Below are positions 24,201 to 36,824 of a stretch of DNA of 64,000 bases, one piece after another. The stretch is from NCBI GenBank assembly GCA_013407085.1, contig JACCGJ010001305.1, forward strand, positions 119,484 to 183,483. Direction: 5' to 3'. The DNA comes from Atriophallophorus winterbourni. Taxonomy: Eukaryota; Platyhelminthes; Trematoda; Plagiorchiida; Microphallidae. The position numbers and the translations under genes were made by a program. A model generated the notes under the pieces. It was not told the DNA's origin. It searched no databases and saw only the letters and a list, made by a program, of their open reading frames with translations. Positions within the stretch are counted from its first letter, which is position 1; the number at the start of each line of letters is the position of its first letter.

Positions 24201-26540
24201 AGGTTCGCAAATCGTCTTATTTTGAATTGTCTAATAGTCAATTCTGATAGATGGCGAATTTTTTAAACAACATTTATGGTGAGGGCTCCCAAATTAATCA
24301 GTCTATCCAACGTGTAGATAGAGATTGAAATTTGAGGCCTTTCAAGAAACTTTCAGATAACACAAGAAAAACCAATCTGTCAAACACGTAAACACATACA
24401 TTACCAAGAACACGATTTCGTGTTGTTTGATCTCAACGGGCAGAGACGAGAAGATGAGGATACGTGCGCTCTAAAACAATGGATAAATGGTAACAAAGCT
24501 AAGCTTTGAAGCCACTGTTTTCTACGACTGGCGAGGCCAAACCTACTAACTCATAAGTTAAAACACTATATATGTGGATGCAGTTACATGAAGGTATTTG
24601 AACAAAATATTCAAGGTTTAACGCTTTTTTATAAACCAAATCAAAATTTATTTACGTGCTATTTAAACTCAGCAGGTTGGGATTAGGCAATTTTATCAGG
24701 ATCGGCCTGCTTTGAAAAGTACTGTGCCACGCATGATAAAAATGGATTAAATAATCAGTAGAATGCGATGACATTAAAACGTTTATTTAGTTGTTCACCA
24801 TTTATAACACACCCGAGCTTCTTCATCGATCAATTTATTTCTTGATTCGCCTTTCACAAATTTTCGGAGCAAAAAATTAAATCTTTCGCTTATTGTTAAA
24901 TCAAGCGCCGTTACAAATCCATTTGAAGAAAGAATCTGAACCATCATGGACTCAAATGAATGTTTCCACAAGTTGAGAAGAATATTCGTTTGTTTGATAT
25001 ATCAATTCAACTCGTAATTGTAAACAAGGATTATGTTTCAATATTTAGACCCCTCGGTGTCAACACTTTAAATGATTTGTGCTTGAGGATCGGCACCAAG
25101 CTTCATTTTAAGTGAGATACTTTAAAAACGTTGACTATCTTAGATGAACGACATTCACGGCGTAAATATTCGATTCAAATGAGCGAAGAAATGATGGCTC
25201 ATCCGGTGTGTGTATTGATGGCTGCTCAGATCAAGAGAGTGTGCAGGTGACTCTGATCGATTAGATAATGATCGAAAAAATTGTAAAAACAGTCTCTTCA
25301 CGTCATCGATCGTTTTGGCTAACTGTAAATTATTTTCCGGCTCGTTGCAATCGTTTAGCGAATATCTGCTAATGTATTACTCTTTCGCTCTGGTGTTTTT
25401 TCATCACCTACACTTTCATTTAGACCTCGAAAGAATATTTCAACTAACGTATTTCGTAGACCCCATATGAGTTTCTGATAGGCTTATATAATAGCTTATT
25501 ATTTTAATGTTTTAATTTATACCGAATCACCGAATATAATGTTCATTTTTTTCAAATCTCTAACCAAGCTACCTCAATTATACTTGTGAAAATCATGCAT
25601 TTAAGTGTGTTAGATAGGGTGTGGTCAGCGACGATTTCAACAATACGTAAGATAACGGGACCACGAAGACCATGGTGACCAGTAAATTTGGGTACGTGCT
25701 TCCTCTCTCAGAATGTAAATGCAAGATGAATAGGGTAAAATGAGTTAGAATAATTTCGAGTATATAAATTCTGCATTTAAATCTCAGGTACTTAATCGTT
25801 GTTCGCCGCTCATTGAACGACCGCGGCATGTCATGATTGACAGAAACATGACATATTGTTTCTGCTTAGTTCATTGATCCAGGAGACACTTAGGATTCTT
25901 CCGTGGAATGTAATGTGCATTTCATTATTTTTTATAAAAGATTAAATCATCCTGCTGCTGATTAGATGCGTTTACTAAGTCACATTAAACTCCTTAGCCC
26001 ATACTTCATTTACATCAATCGTAGCAAGGTCATGCGAATGCATCAACTTTGGCAAGGCTTAGCGTTTCGCGAATCATATTCTCACCTCAGTTAGCATAAA
26101 GTTTAGCAAAAAAACGGTTCGCAACACGCTTTCAGATATCAACTGCTTAGAGGTCATTGACTTTCAGTGTACGGTTTTCTGGGTCATCCTGGTTGTTGTT
26201 CTTCGCAGAATTAAATTGTCCTTTCATGTGCTCGCTTGTTAGCGCGTAACAATTCACTGCATCAAGAAAAAACGGTTTATGGTTAGGGCTAGCTAAATTT
26301 TTAGCGATTATTCACACTTGTTAAGGTTATTTTTACGTAGATACAATAAATTAAGTGCTTAGTCAGTTTTCGTAAGTTATTTGGCAACGAGACTCAGCCT
26401 TATATGCTGTGCTCCAACTTAACTCGGAATTGGTTTGAATTATACATTGCCTTCGATGTTGGCGTGTTCTCACTAGACCGTAAATGCTGTCTAATTTACC
26501 GTCTTTGTTAATCAATGCACCGTCGAATATCGGGCCTCAA
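21261..26540. other. Long AT-rich non-coding stretch
   Basis: No supportable gene in either strand; all frames are short and of random composition. A decayed family A hammerhead-repeat copy lies at about 24395-24560 (ACAATGGATAAATGGTAAC, then GCTTTGAAGCCACTG). Confidence 0.5.
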
Positions 26541-26544
26541 GTAG

Positions 26545-27655
26545 ATTCAAGATTCAAGAATTTGTGCTATAAAAAAGCTCGTAGCTGTACAACACCACAG
26601 GATATTCGTATAAGGACAATAAACATATATACAAAATAAATTGAGGCCTTATGAAGATCGACCGTTTTGTAGTTACAAAAAATGTCATGTATTGTCGCGG
26701 TATGATGAAAAAACAAATATTCGTTTGGAAAAAGATCATGTTATATGAACGAGATGTAGGGTGGAATTACTAAGCATAAATATATTCAATTTTTTCCTGA
26801 AAATCCTTTCACTAGATGATTGGACAACATCTGACGGTAGGGAGTTCCAAAAGAAACAAACGCGCACCGAATAGAAGAACCGACGGCAGTTCCGGTGGGA
26901 ATGTGAATATCAAATGCCAGTGGGTGATTACGTGTGGCATGGCTTGAACGGAGGCGAAATAGACGCCTCAGAGTGTTTTCCTTTGAGTTCATTATTTTTT
27001 AAGTTAGGATTAGATCAAATCGAACCCGTCTGCGAAGCAGTGTATCCAAATTAAGATGCTCAAGTCGATTCTCATATGGTAGGTTGCGGAGGCAGCCAAC
27101 AATTTTAGTTGCTCTGTGATAAATCCTCTCGAGCAGCTTGATGTCCTTTTGTAGCCACGGTGACCAAGCTTGCACTGAGTAATCCATCACCGGGTTAATA
27201 TACGTATTTATGAGCATGGAGAATGATTCACGGGAAAAATGTCCGAAAATCCGCCGAAGCATACCTAGCATGCGGCTAGCTCGGTTGTACACTGCTTCGC
27301 ATTGCATGCTATTCTTAAGACTTCCACTAATCCATACGCCGAGGTCTTTTTCTTTGGTTGTCCATTCCAGTTGGTTTGATCCAAGGTTGTATGAGAATGG
27401 GAAATCTTTGCCTATTTGCAACATTTTACACTTTCGGAAGTTGAATGGAAGTTTATTTCTCTCCGACCAGCTGTTCAATATATCCAAATCGCTTTGTAAG
27501 CGCAAACAGTCCACGCTTGACTTGATTCGCATCCAAATTTTAACATCATCCGCAAAGAGAACCATTTTGGCTGTGACAAGTTTCGGAAGGTCGTTGATGT
27601 AGACCAAAAAGAGAACCGGACCAAGTACCGAACCTTGTGGGTAACTCTGAAATCG
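26545..27655 (-). mobile_element. CR1-type LINE, 5'-truncated
   Basis: On the minus strand it starts inside the RT at about 27650 (PQGSVLGPVLFLVYINDLP). It has an intact catalytic box MVLFADDVKIW (about 27565-27535) and then the thumb and C-terminal region (KDLGVWISGSLKNSM, SPWLQKDIKLLERIYHRATK). The frame shifts near 27000 and resumes at 26992-26786. It ends at about 26545 with AATTCTTGAATCTTGAATC. A classic truncated LINE insertion with a short 3' repeat tail. Confidence 0.85.
26999..27655 (-). pseudogene. Partial LINE reverse transcriptase, CR1-type
   Basis: About 218 codons are open from the GSVLGP motif through FADD to the C-terminal region. They encode palm motifs with the catalytic FADD pair and the downstream maturase-like region. 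There is no start codon of its own; it is the tail of a larger ORF2 lost by 5' truncation. Confidence 0.85.
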
Positions 27656-27659
27656 ATTG

Positions 27660-28740
27660 AATATCCTTCTTAATCCATATATACTGTAATTAATGTTTCT
27701 TGATGTTCACATCTAGTAGCCTGCTGGTGTTCAAGTAACCTTATCATTAGCTCTCGTTTAGTCTGTCTGGTTCAATATGTCTATTAATCGTTACAGAAAA
27801 TATTTTATACGATGTTAATAATTTCGTTGACCATCACGCGATTGAGATTCAGTTTGTATATACTTACTCTTGGGTTGGTATATATTATCACAAAAACCCT
27901 AATGAGACATAGGAACTGGAGGTACGCTCGAGATTTGTTGGATGAAGGCAGGCATGAATCTCATTCTACTATCTATTTCTATTCATTTGTTTTGTCGAAC
28001 ACCTGTTGCCAATGGAAAGATAACTTGAGAAATCATTCTTCCGCGAATATTTGAATAGATATTTCTCTTTTTATTGTGGTCCTCACATCCCCATTCCTTG
28101 CACATATCCTATTCTTTCTTAATTTCATCCGTAATGAATTGCGTCCTTGCAGCTTCTGGCATCTTAGGTGAATGATTTGGATAGCCAGATTTGTATCGTC
28201 TAAACACATTTTTGTTAATTGGCTTTCAACATCACATAGTTTGAATCGAACTATTAAAATGTTTGCAAAACTATTCATTTAATAAAGAACACCCGAACCG
28301 TATACGTTTTAATTTGCCCGCGAATTTCCGGTATCCACGCATTGTCATAGTGCCTGGAAATATGAGATCAAGTGGCTGATAGCATATTTGTCCGACCGCG
28401 AGTGAAAACAGATATTGAAACGATATATTACCAAAATTGGTTTCAAAAATGGGTCTTGGTATTTCGTTATTCATATAATTATCTTTGCGTGTTATTGAAT
28501 GTGAATGTTGTGTTTATTCTACTGGAATGATCATATTTTTTTCATTTAAAGTTGCTTTGAAATTAAAACGTGAAATACAGGATAGCAAATGATTGCCTCG
28601 AGTTAGCGCTTCATTAGTTGCCCGTAAAAAGGTGTTTTGATGTACGTGAGCAATAGGTGTACCGAATAGCACACTCTTAGGTGCTCGTTAACGTGTATAT
28701 GGAAAACAGTAAACAAATAGCATATATTAAAATGATCAGT
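27660..28740. other. Non-coding stretch
   Basis: No gene recognised. Confidence 0.4.
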
Positions 28741-28742
28741 TT

Positions 28743-28862
28743 TCGGAGTGCCCAAACCTCATGCAGTTACATACAACAATAGGTTTCTGGTTGTTTGCCG
28801 TCATGAGGTGGAGAGAGTGAGATCAGGTTCAGCGAGCCTTGAAACAGTGGATAAGTCGTAAA
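28743..28862 (-). repeat. Hammerhead repeat fragment, family A
   Basis: Ribozyme half on the minus strand at 28767-28814 (CCAC-CTCATGA-CGGC-AAACA, GAAACC), followed by the usual AGATCAGGTTCAGCGAGCC flank. The core base T4 is C and the cleavage triplet is altered, so it is inactive. Confidence 0.65.
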
Positions 28863-29934
28863 ACGTTATACTAGAGTGCTAATGTTAGCCAGATTGGCAC
28901 AGCCAAACTTTGGATAATCGTTCCACACAGTTGATATAAGCAAACAATTCAAATGACCAGTTATAAATTGCTCACATCCACTGCACTCATACACATAGCA
29001 TATATTTACAATCTCGCGCCCATTTTGGGATCTGGTAAAAGTGGCTAACATTATTTCTACATTCTTCCATGCGTGGAATAGAGGCCAATACACCACGCCT
29101 TAGCATGCTTAGAGCTCATGAACCGACGCTTTCAGATGTTTGCATTCTGAAGCCTGTCAATATCGTTGATCACATTGAGGCATCACTTAACACATTTTAA
29201 GTTTCTAAATGTAGAAAGCATGATTTCTGTCTTTACAAATCACGCTTGATTGATTTATCAACACTAGAAGTTGCCGTCTTTTTGTCATGAGTAAAACAGT
29301 CACCAAACATTCGCGATATTGTTCTTTACAAACTTTCCTCGTGCCAAAGCAAGGAAAATAATCCATCTTGTTAAAAATGCTCATAACAAAATGTACTGAT
29401 TGTCGCAAGACTATTTATTGATCACTAGGTGCGGTGATTGAATTTTGTCTGATATCATGCCATTGGTTCAAGATTCACAACTGAAATTTCTTTCTCCTTT
29501 CGGATTCAGTCTTTACAGTTCAAATGTAATGAGCTTCAGAATGCTTTAAAACGGAAACATGCACAAATGCCCTTCATGATTATCTAAATGCAGAGTATAT
29601 TTGTCATAGTGTTAATTGCATTGAGTTCATATCTTTGGGGAGAAAATTCCAAGTAAAACACACAAGAACGAAACAGAAATAGCCACGGAATTTACGTTTG
29701 GTATGTGAGAGATTCAGAATGAAACGGTGAAATGATATCTAGCTGAGATTAGGTATTTAAATATTAATTCTACTTGATGGGAAATAGTGATTGGTTTCAA
29801 GTTGCACACAAAATTAATGTTACCATCATGAAAACATTGGCTGGAAGATAATAAAATAAAATTAATTGCCTGCACGGAAATGTACTCAGCAAAAGAACGG
29901 AAAGCATACCTTGTGAAAATGCTGATTTACTTTA
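28863..29934. other. Non-coding stretch
   Basis: No gene recognised. Confidence 0.4.
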
Positions 29935-30560
29935 AAAGGTACACTTCAAGAATCTTGAGTGTTTTTAATGGTCTAAAAAGCAACAAGCTCAACAACAACC
30001 ATAGGATGGTAAAAATTAAACGTAAGTGCATAAACAACATAAGGAATTAGATTAAACAGTATATAAATGTTCGGGAAACGAATAATTCAATAAAATTCGC
30101 CTAATTTTGTTTTAAATTCATGCAAGCTAGTGGAGTGAGTAACGGTAAAAGTTAAACAGTTTCAAGTAAAACAGACATGTACATAGTAAAATACCTTCTA
30201 CAGTTCAGGCGGGAATGGGGTACCACCAGCACATATTCATGGGTCGAAAATTTATCGTATCCCTTCGCGTGAATGAATCCTATAAGGGATCGTTTTGGGG
30301 CACGGAATATTTTGCAAAGTAGGATAAGGTCTTCTCTGATTCGCCGATAAGGAAAGTCGAACAGTTTCAGTTGACCTATCCTTTCTTAATAAGGCTTGTT
30401 TCGGATGCTGAGAACAAGTTTTGTCGAGTGGTGATAGATCCGCTGCATAAGTTCAACATCCTTCTTGCACCACGGAGACAATGACTGCACACCGTATTCC
30501 ATGACTGGTATTTCGTATGTATTCAAGATCCTTGGGAATACCTTCGGCTAAAATGTCAAA
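29935..30560 (-). mobile_element. CR1-type LINE, 3' fragment
   Basis: The minus-strand translation from 30560 gives KVFPRILNTYEIPVMEYGVQS, then PWCKKDVELMQRIYHHSTKL. The end of the frame reads VVPHSRLNCRRYF near 30200. This is the C-terminal region that follows the RT in this LINE type. The 3' end near 29945 has a decayed TTCAAGAATCTTGA tail. Confidence 0.75.
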
Positions 30561-33500
30561 AATACCCATTTGAGTAGATTTAGGACAATTGTTGCTTTTT
30601 AATGGCACCGTTAGTTTGAAGTGAAACTCAGAAAAACTCAGAAACTCAGACACTTTTATGGTAGAAAAAGCAGTAAGCTTAACAATAACCATAGGATGAC
30701 AAGGTATATAGAATATGTGTTGCTTACATCCCCATCCCTTACGTTTGGTTTAGTTCGACGATATACCCGGCGTTTTCATCATTCAAGATCGATATCGCCT
30801 CCGTGGTCAATGATTTGTTACATTTTGCATGACAAGCATGGGAACAGTTGCGACACGTGACAAATTTGACCTTAACACTGTGTACGCATGTTTCGCGTTA
30901 ACATGATGGTTAACGGGCCAACCAAAAGTACAAATCAGAGCACAAAATCGATACGGCTGGGTTGTTTTGTACGGTATTGTGTGGAGTTGACGGAAAGTGA
31001 CGAGTTGTGGGAATATTTCGTCACCCGAATTAGCCGTGAATTTGTCCGCCTCCTGTTAAGAATATTGGCATGAAATTGATTTCACCTTGAGTAAACACCG
31101 ATAGGTTTATCTAACAGCAGAGACACTAACACGATTCAAATAAACGAACAAACGGCAGAAAATCCACGGGTGACGCACACAAAAAAGATAAGTCGTAAAT
31201 GGATAATTCTTGTACGAGTACATCTATCGTAGCAAACTTTCGAATAGATATCCAAATATCAAATCGATCGGATGAAAACGATGAAAGTTATATCCAAAAA
31301 TATCGGAGTTCAAAATTAATCCAACCGCACGTTCATATATGGATACGCCTATATAAGATATGCGAGAGTTTTGTTCTTTGTCTTGTGGGCAATAACGTAG
31401 TTGCTTCAAAATAGTTTCCTTAACGAACGATGTGGCGCATCACGAGTTCGAGTAGCCGTTTTTAAGCGGCACAAATAGAGGTGCCGGCAAGAGTGTTTTG
31501 CTGCGCTGAGTAGCCATCGGCGTGAAAATTAATGAGCTGTGTGAGCCTTCGTCCGTAAAGGAATGATAATTTTCTCTTCGCATGAAACCCAATCAGTTCC
31601 TCAACTTGTTTCATATCTTGATATTATATCTAACCATAGTGTTCACGCGTTTGATAAATATTCCTTATTAAACCGTAGACCATTATCGATTGACAATTTA
31701 GAGAACAGTGTGAGAAAATTTTAAAAATCCGGTTAGGCAAACGTAACCACGTGGGATGTTCGTGATTCAAAACCGAAGGGTTTAATTAGACCAGTTCTCA
31801 TCACCCTCCCTTTACTCACCACTTGCGCATGTCACATATGTATACGTAAAGGTCGGAATAATAAGTCTCAACATAATGGCTGATTGTACACCACAATCTT
31901 TGCTTCATGGATAATCTCTGACACTATGTGTGATACTGATTTGCTTATTAGGACGCTTTTGTTTGTTAGTGTAATTTTAGGCCTCAGACTGTATGATTGG
32001 CTTTAATTAACTGCAACCCGAGACACCCAGTTCTGTTTTCGTATACGTTCATTCTAACTTTGCACGATAAAGCTGGTAGTAATCATTGCTTTAAGATCTA
32101 ACCAAAATTTTATTGAGCGACAACCGTTTCACACCGGTAAATCATTATTAGCTTTCAAACCATTTTGCACAATCCGTAGATACTTTGATTTTTCAGAGCC
32201 CAATTTTGTTTTCTTCCGCGTTATACCATAGAAACGTATTTATTTACATATAAGCATATTTGATCATAATGCAAAGAAATTTGAGTGCAATCGTATGATC
32301 ATAAATATATGAAATCAGTTCATCGTATGTTTATAATGAACAAGAATAAAAAACAAAATATAATCACAGTTATTAAGAAAAGTTAAAAGCGGACACCTTC
32401 GTGCATACAAATTAAATCCGCCTGGCTACAATCAATCGCTAGTTGAATTGATTAGTTTAACTTGTCGATTGACAGCAAACCCCCCTCCGATACAACTTAA
32501 GAGCAGGAGCGCGAAGGAATTGATGTCGATAATCAGGAGCCCGTAGAAATTCGGGTTTCTGAATGATTGCATAAGAACGGTTCAAGCCTAAAAACATGGA
32601 CACCATTAGCCATTATGAACGTTCCACAATTGACTGAGGTCGGACAAACGATCCCGGTGTAGTGAGGGCTTCAAGTGAACTGGTTGGCACCAAATCGATT
32701 GATAAATCAGATCAAAGTGACAACCAGGTTGAGATCAGTGTTGTGTTTACGTGATTTGCCTATATGAGATACGCGTGTCAGTTTGTTCTTTGTCTTGTGG
32801 GCAATAAAATTGTTTGACCTATTGACGTTGTTTTGTGTTGCGCGGTTTGTGGGTGAAAGTAATTTGCATGGGAAAAGTTAACCTACGGGATGAATGAGAA
32901 CGGAATCGACAAATGGGTCTGAAACGCGGGGGGTTACGTGGTTTATATTTGATCGAGTGACAAGATATATGCGCAGACAATGTACTATTATTCAGAACTG
33001 AAAACGATATTTCGTCTCGATTGATCTGATTTAATCGCATCCACCACCTACAATATGATCATGGCCTCCATTGCTTAACGCATAGACCAGTTGTGAGGTC
33101 ACAGCGAGATTGGTTTTAAAATCGAAATGTTATCAAGCATCTTGTTTTTCTTCCTACGCTTGATCTGACGAAACTTCAATGTCAGTAAAAAACGCTACCA
33201 ACCAGTTATGTTAGCTGAGTGCTTCCAGGATATTATTTCCATAACATTGATAACTCATTCGGTTTCGTCCATTTTTCTAAATCTTTATAACCGTAGATGT
33301 TCAAAACACATGATAATATAAATATGCATGTTCGCAAGATATGACTTTCAGGTTTTGGTTGAGTCAAGGTCGTATAGATCTAAATGTTATCATTGGCTAG
33401 AATGGTTGTCATTAAACAATCGCCAACATCCAACGAAATTCGATGGATAGTAAAATCCATGATGACATGTCAACGATCATGAGTTATTGGCTGGAGGTTA

Positions 33501-34085
33501 GTTGAGTTGTTGGTGGTGGTCAAATTTTCTGTACATGGATAAAAATTTGCAGTTTTCGATGACCAATCATGAAATAACCTTGAGCATTGAGAAGTAGACA
33601 ACATTCAGAACGATCAAGTTTTGAAATAATTAGGTAATTGTGAAACAAATAATAAATTAGCAGAGAATCAGAATTTATAAGCAAGCCTAGAATACTAAAC
33701 TCAAATCACTGTATGGAAATCAATCCTTTTTGTAGTGGATAACTAAGTCTTCCAACATTCAGCTCTCCCTAATTATTTCGGTGATAATTGCTCGTCCTAA
33801 TATTCGATAAATTGAAACCTTTTGTTCTCATTGAAATTTATCTTGCGTTACATCTAATGATTGTCAGCATCATGTGATTTTGTGGTGAAACAGCGAAGCG
33901 CAAAATTTAGTTGGAATTCTGGAAAAAACAGCAATCATGGCCGAATGCAAGCGGGAATAAAATCCGGCAAAGGTCAATCGATGCTGTTCAAGTTTCACTT
34001 AAAGAATTTCAAAAAGTTACAATCTCATTTCTATTCGTGCATTTCAGGTAATATTGAACAAACGAGTTACATCATTCAAAAGGAT
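30561..34085. other. Non-coding stretch with an LTR-like direct repeat
   Basis: No gene supported. It contains two copies of a ~60-bp block (31340-31410 and 32755-32818) that share a TATA-like start and the text TTGTTCTTTGTCTTGTGGGC followed by AATAA. A fragment at about 30715-30745 resembles the start of a family A repeat. Confidence 0.4.
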
Positions 34086-34089
34086 AAAT

Positions 34090-34245
34090 GAATGAATAAT
34101 AAATGCGGACTCGCGGTAAGCTTAAAACCAGCGCAAAAACTGTCAATCTTCCAAACACCTCATTTTTATGGTTGGTCCTTATACGAATATCCTATGGCGT
34201 TGTAAAACTGTAAGCTTTTATTCAATAAATTCTTGAATCTTGAAT
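34090..34245 (+). mobile_element. CR1-type LINE 3' UTR fragment
   Basis: Shares CCTTATACGAATATCCT and GTTGTA with the 3' UTR of the copy at 26545-26660. It ends AATAAATTCTTGAATCTTGAAT at 34224-34245. Only the extreme 3' end was inserted. Confidence 0.65.
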
Positions 34246-34559
34246 GGGGCTCGCGTTAGCAACAGCGTGAGCATTATTGCAGGAACATGTTTCATAACTG
34301 TTTGTTTTGTAAGTTATCATTTCTGATGAACAGATTAAGAGTTATTTATAATATATTTAAAAATATGCTTTGATTGTTATCCAGAAATTTCGGATTTTCC
34401 CACTTAATGAGACAGTTTCTATTGAAATCAATTCCATGTAAGCCTGTTGTACATATCAATATGAGTTCATCTAGTGTACCTTATTTCAATTTCGTAAAAC
34501 ATTCACCAATACCAGTACACATATTTGCATACTCAATTGTTTATGTACGTACTGTGAAC

Positions 34560-34666
34560 GTAAACTATTCATACATAAGGCGCACCGGAATATAAGGCTT
34601 ACTGCCGATTTTTCGTACAAATTAGTGTTTTTATGTGCGCCTTATAGTCCAAAAAATACGGTATTT
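34560..34666 (+). mobile_element. Tigger/pogo-like MITE end
   Basis: Ends GTGCGCCTTATAGTCC, then A6 and TACGGTA (34635-34663). This is the widespread pogo-type terminus whose other strand starts TACCGTATTTT. An internal AAGGCGCACCGGAATATAAG block is also typical. The opposite terminus was not found. Confidence 0.55.
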
Positions 34667-34669
34667 ACT

Positions 34670-35205
34670 TTGTTTCTAGGTACAACGGTTGAAACACCCA
34701 ATCCCAGAATATTTCCGTAGCCGCATTTTAATCTATTTTTAAACGTCCAACGCGTCTACACATTCCATCGAAATCTATCTTCTAGAATTAACCTCGCCGT
34801 TCCTGACTGTCCGTAGGATATGAATCATTTTCAAAATGTTTGAAGGATGCACTAAATAACTATTCCAACGGCCATTTTCATTCAATGGAATGCGCGAAAC
34901 TGAACTATGTTCACGGGTGTTACAGCAGCAACGGAAACATAAATTTTGTTGACCGTAAACAGATCGATTCCACGCTCAAGCATATTGACAGAAGATCCGT
35001 GCACGCAATTCGGTAAGCGTTAAAACCGAGACGGAATAAATGAGAAAATATATCGATTGAGCAACCATAACCTCGTAATACGGTTTATTTTGAAACCCAT
35101 AGGATTAACTTATTTACACGTGTGTGTGGGCAAATGCAATTGGTTATGCCCAACTTATTCAAAGGTGACTTAAAAGTTCAAACTTGGTTTAACATTTCTT
35201 CCTTG
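34670..35205. other. Non-coding stretch
   Basis: Nothing recognised. Confidence 0.4.
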
Positions 35206-35209
35206 TTTC

Positions 35210-35345
35210 AAAGCGTGTTGATCCTGGTCGTACTGCCCTGCCTGATGAGTGCAGGTAACAAAAAACCGGTCGTGGAGTGTGTGATTTAAATGCAATCAAA
35301 TACGGGTTTTTGTTCATGCCACTAGATTCAAAGCAAGTGAATGCG
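35210..35345 (+). repeat. Hammerhead repeat, variant B
   Basis: Plus-strand motif at 35233-35282: CCTGC, intact CTGATGA, GTGC, a loop, a damaged return strand of stem II, AAAA in place of GAAA, ACCGGTC and GTGGAG. The downstream flank AATGCAATCAAATACGGG then TTTTTGTTC is shared with the copy at 5.7 kb. G12 is lost, so it is inactive. Confidence 0.55.
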
Positions 35346-35638
35346 AATGTATATGTATATAACCATAGTGATTTGTGAAATTGGCTGAAAATGTACATTT
35401 ATATCTTTTTAAGCAGTTAACGGAACATACTTCATATTCTACCAAAAATATGAAAACCATACACAAAATTTTACTACTTATTTTTTAAAACCGATCGACT
35501 GATTTTCATGTTTCGATATTTACATATTCTTCGGGTTAATAATATATTTTGTAATTTTTGAGTCGATTTTAGACGGTATTCAAGTTGTGCAATTTATAAT
35601 TTCAGATTCAATAATCTTGCACTACATATGATTAAGTG

Positions 35639-35640
<2 letters not shown>

Positions 35641-35700
<60 letters not shown>
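35641..35700. repeat. AT then GT dinucleotide microsatellite
   Basis: About 20 AT units followed by about 10 GT units. The overlapping minus-strand frame is a repeat artefact. Confidence 0.95.
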
Positions 35701-35879
35701 AAGATTGGAAATGCTCCGATGTTTCGACCTACCGACACATAACTTTGTTAACTGTGATTTGAAAACTATATTGAACGTATCGTTGATGATGAAATAATGA
35801 AACAATTTGAGAACAATCAGTTGCTTTCTACAAGACAGCATTGATTTAGATGTAATATTACTGCTTTTCTAATCTACTT

Positions 35880-36760
35880 GTAATGCCGAACGATTTGACC
35901 CAAGCGGTAGATAAAAGGTTGGCGATTCATTATTGACACCTCGATATCTAAAGAGCATGTATTCGTGTTAACCACAGCATACAACTGCGCCAGCTGGAAA
36001 GACTTGGTTTCACGAGAAAATTAGTTGGTTTGGTTGAGTGACTAGCTAACAAACCGTATTATACAAGGACGTGTCGACGGTACGTTAGCAAAATCTATTG
36101 CAGCCACTAGCGGAGTTCCGTAGTTCAATTCTTGGTCTAATCCACTTTCTGGTCTACGTTAATGAGATATCAGAAATTGTTCACTTTAGCATATCCTTTT
36201 TAGTGAACGACATGAACATTTGTGCTTGCATTTGTAGCTCAGCAGACTGTTTAATATTACAGAAATTTCTTGATGATCATTCAGATTTAGTCTTTGAAGA
36301 ACATTTGGCCTTTCAACTCTAACAAATCCAAGCACATGATTTCGGGGAATCAAATCGATTTCACATATATACTAGGCCCGTCATTAAAGTTTATTTGAAC
36401 AGATATTCGGTTAACTTGATATTGTGCAGCCTAAGAAACGTTATTCAAACAACCACTGAATTTTCCAAATAATTGCATATCCTCAATCTACACAAACGGG
36501 TTAACAAAATATTTCTATCGAGAAATTCCCACCGAACATCAATACATACTCGAGGCCAGTCATTAAATATGCCACGCAGTCCTGGTCTCCTTGGCTCAAG
36601 AAAGATACAGAACCTATGTAGCGAATTTATCATCGCTCAACGAAACTAGCTCTCAGCATGCGAATCAAGCCTTGCCAAGAAAGGATATTTCAAATGAATT
36701 TGTTCACACTTCCCTATCGACGAATTTGAAAAGAACTTATCCTACTTTAAAAAATATTCC
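35880..36760 (+). mobile_element. CR1-type LINE RT fragment, strongly decayed
   Basis: Interrupted frames give LNDLTQAVDK, then HLDISKEHVF in the place of LDISKAFDRV. Next come SSILGLIHFLVYVNEIS (36106-36170) and a decayed C-terminal region near 36570-36740 (SPWLKKD, IYHRSTKLAL). The FADD box reads FLVNDMNIC, so the catalytic aspartates are partly lost. Confidence 0.65.
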
Positions 36761-36824
36761 GTACGGCAAAACATTTCTTACAAGGAGTTTTCAAACAAAA
36801 GGACACGTGGAACTATCGAACATA

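Noticed and set aside
27210..27602. A 130-codon plus-strand frame
   Set aside because: It is the antisense shadow of the LINE reverse transcriptase on the minus strand.
35632..35841. A 69-codon minus-strand frame
   Set aside because: Half of it is the AT/GT microsatellite translated as Ile-Tyr and Thr-His.
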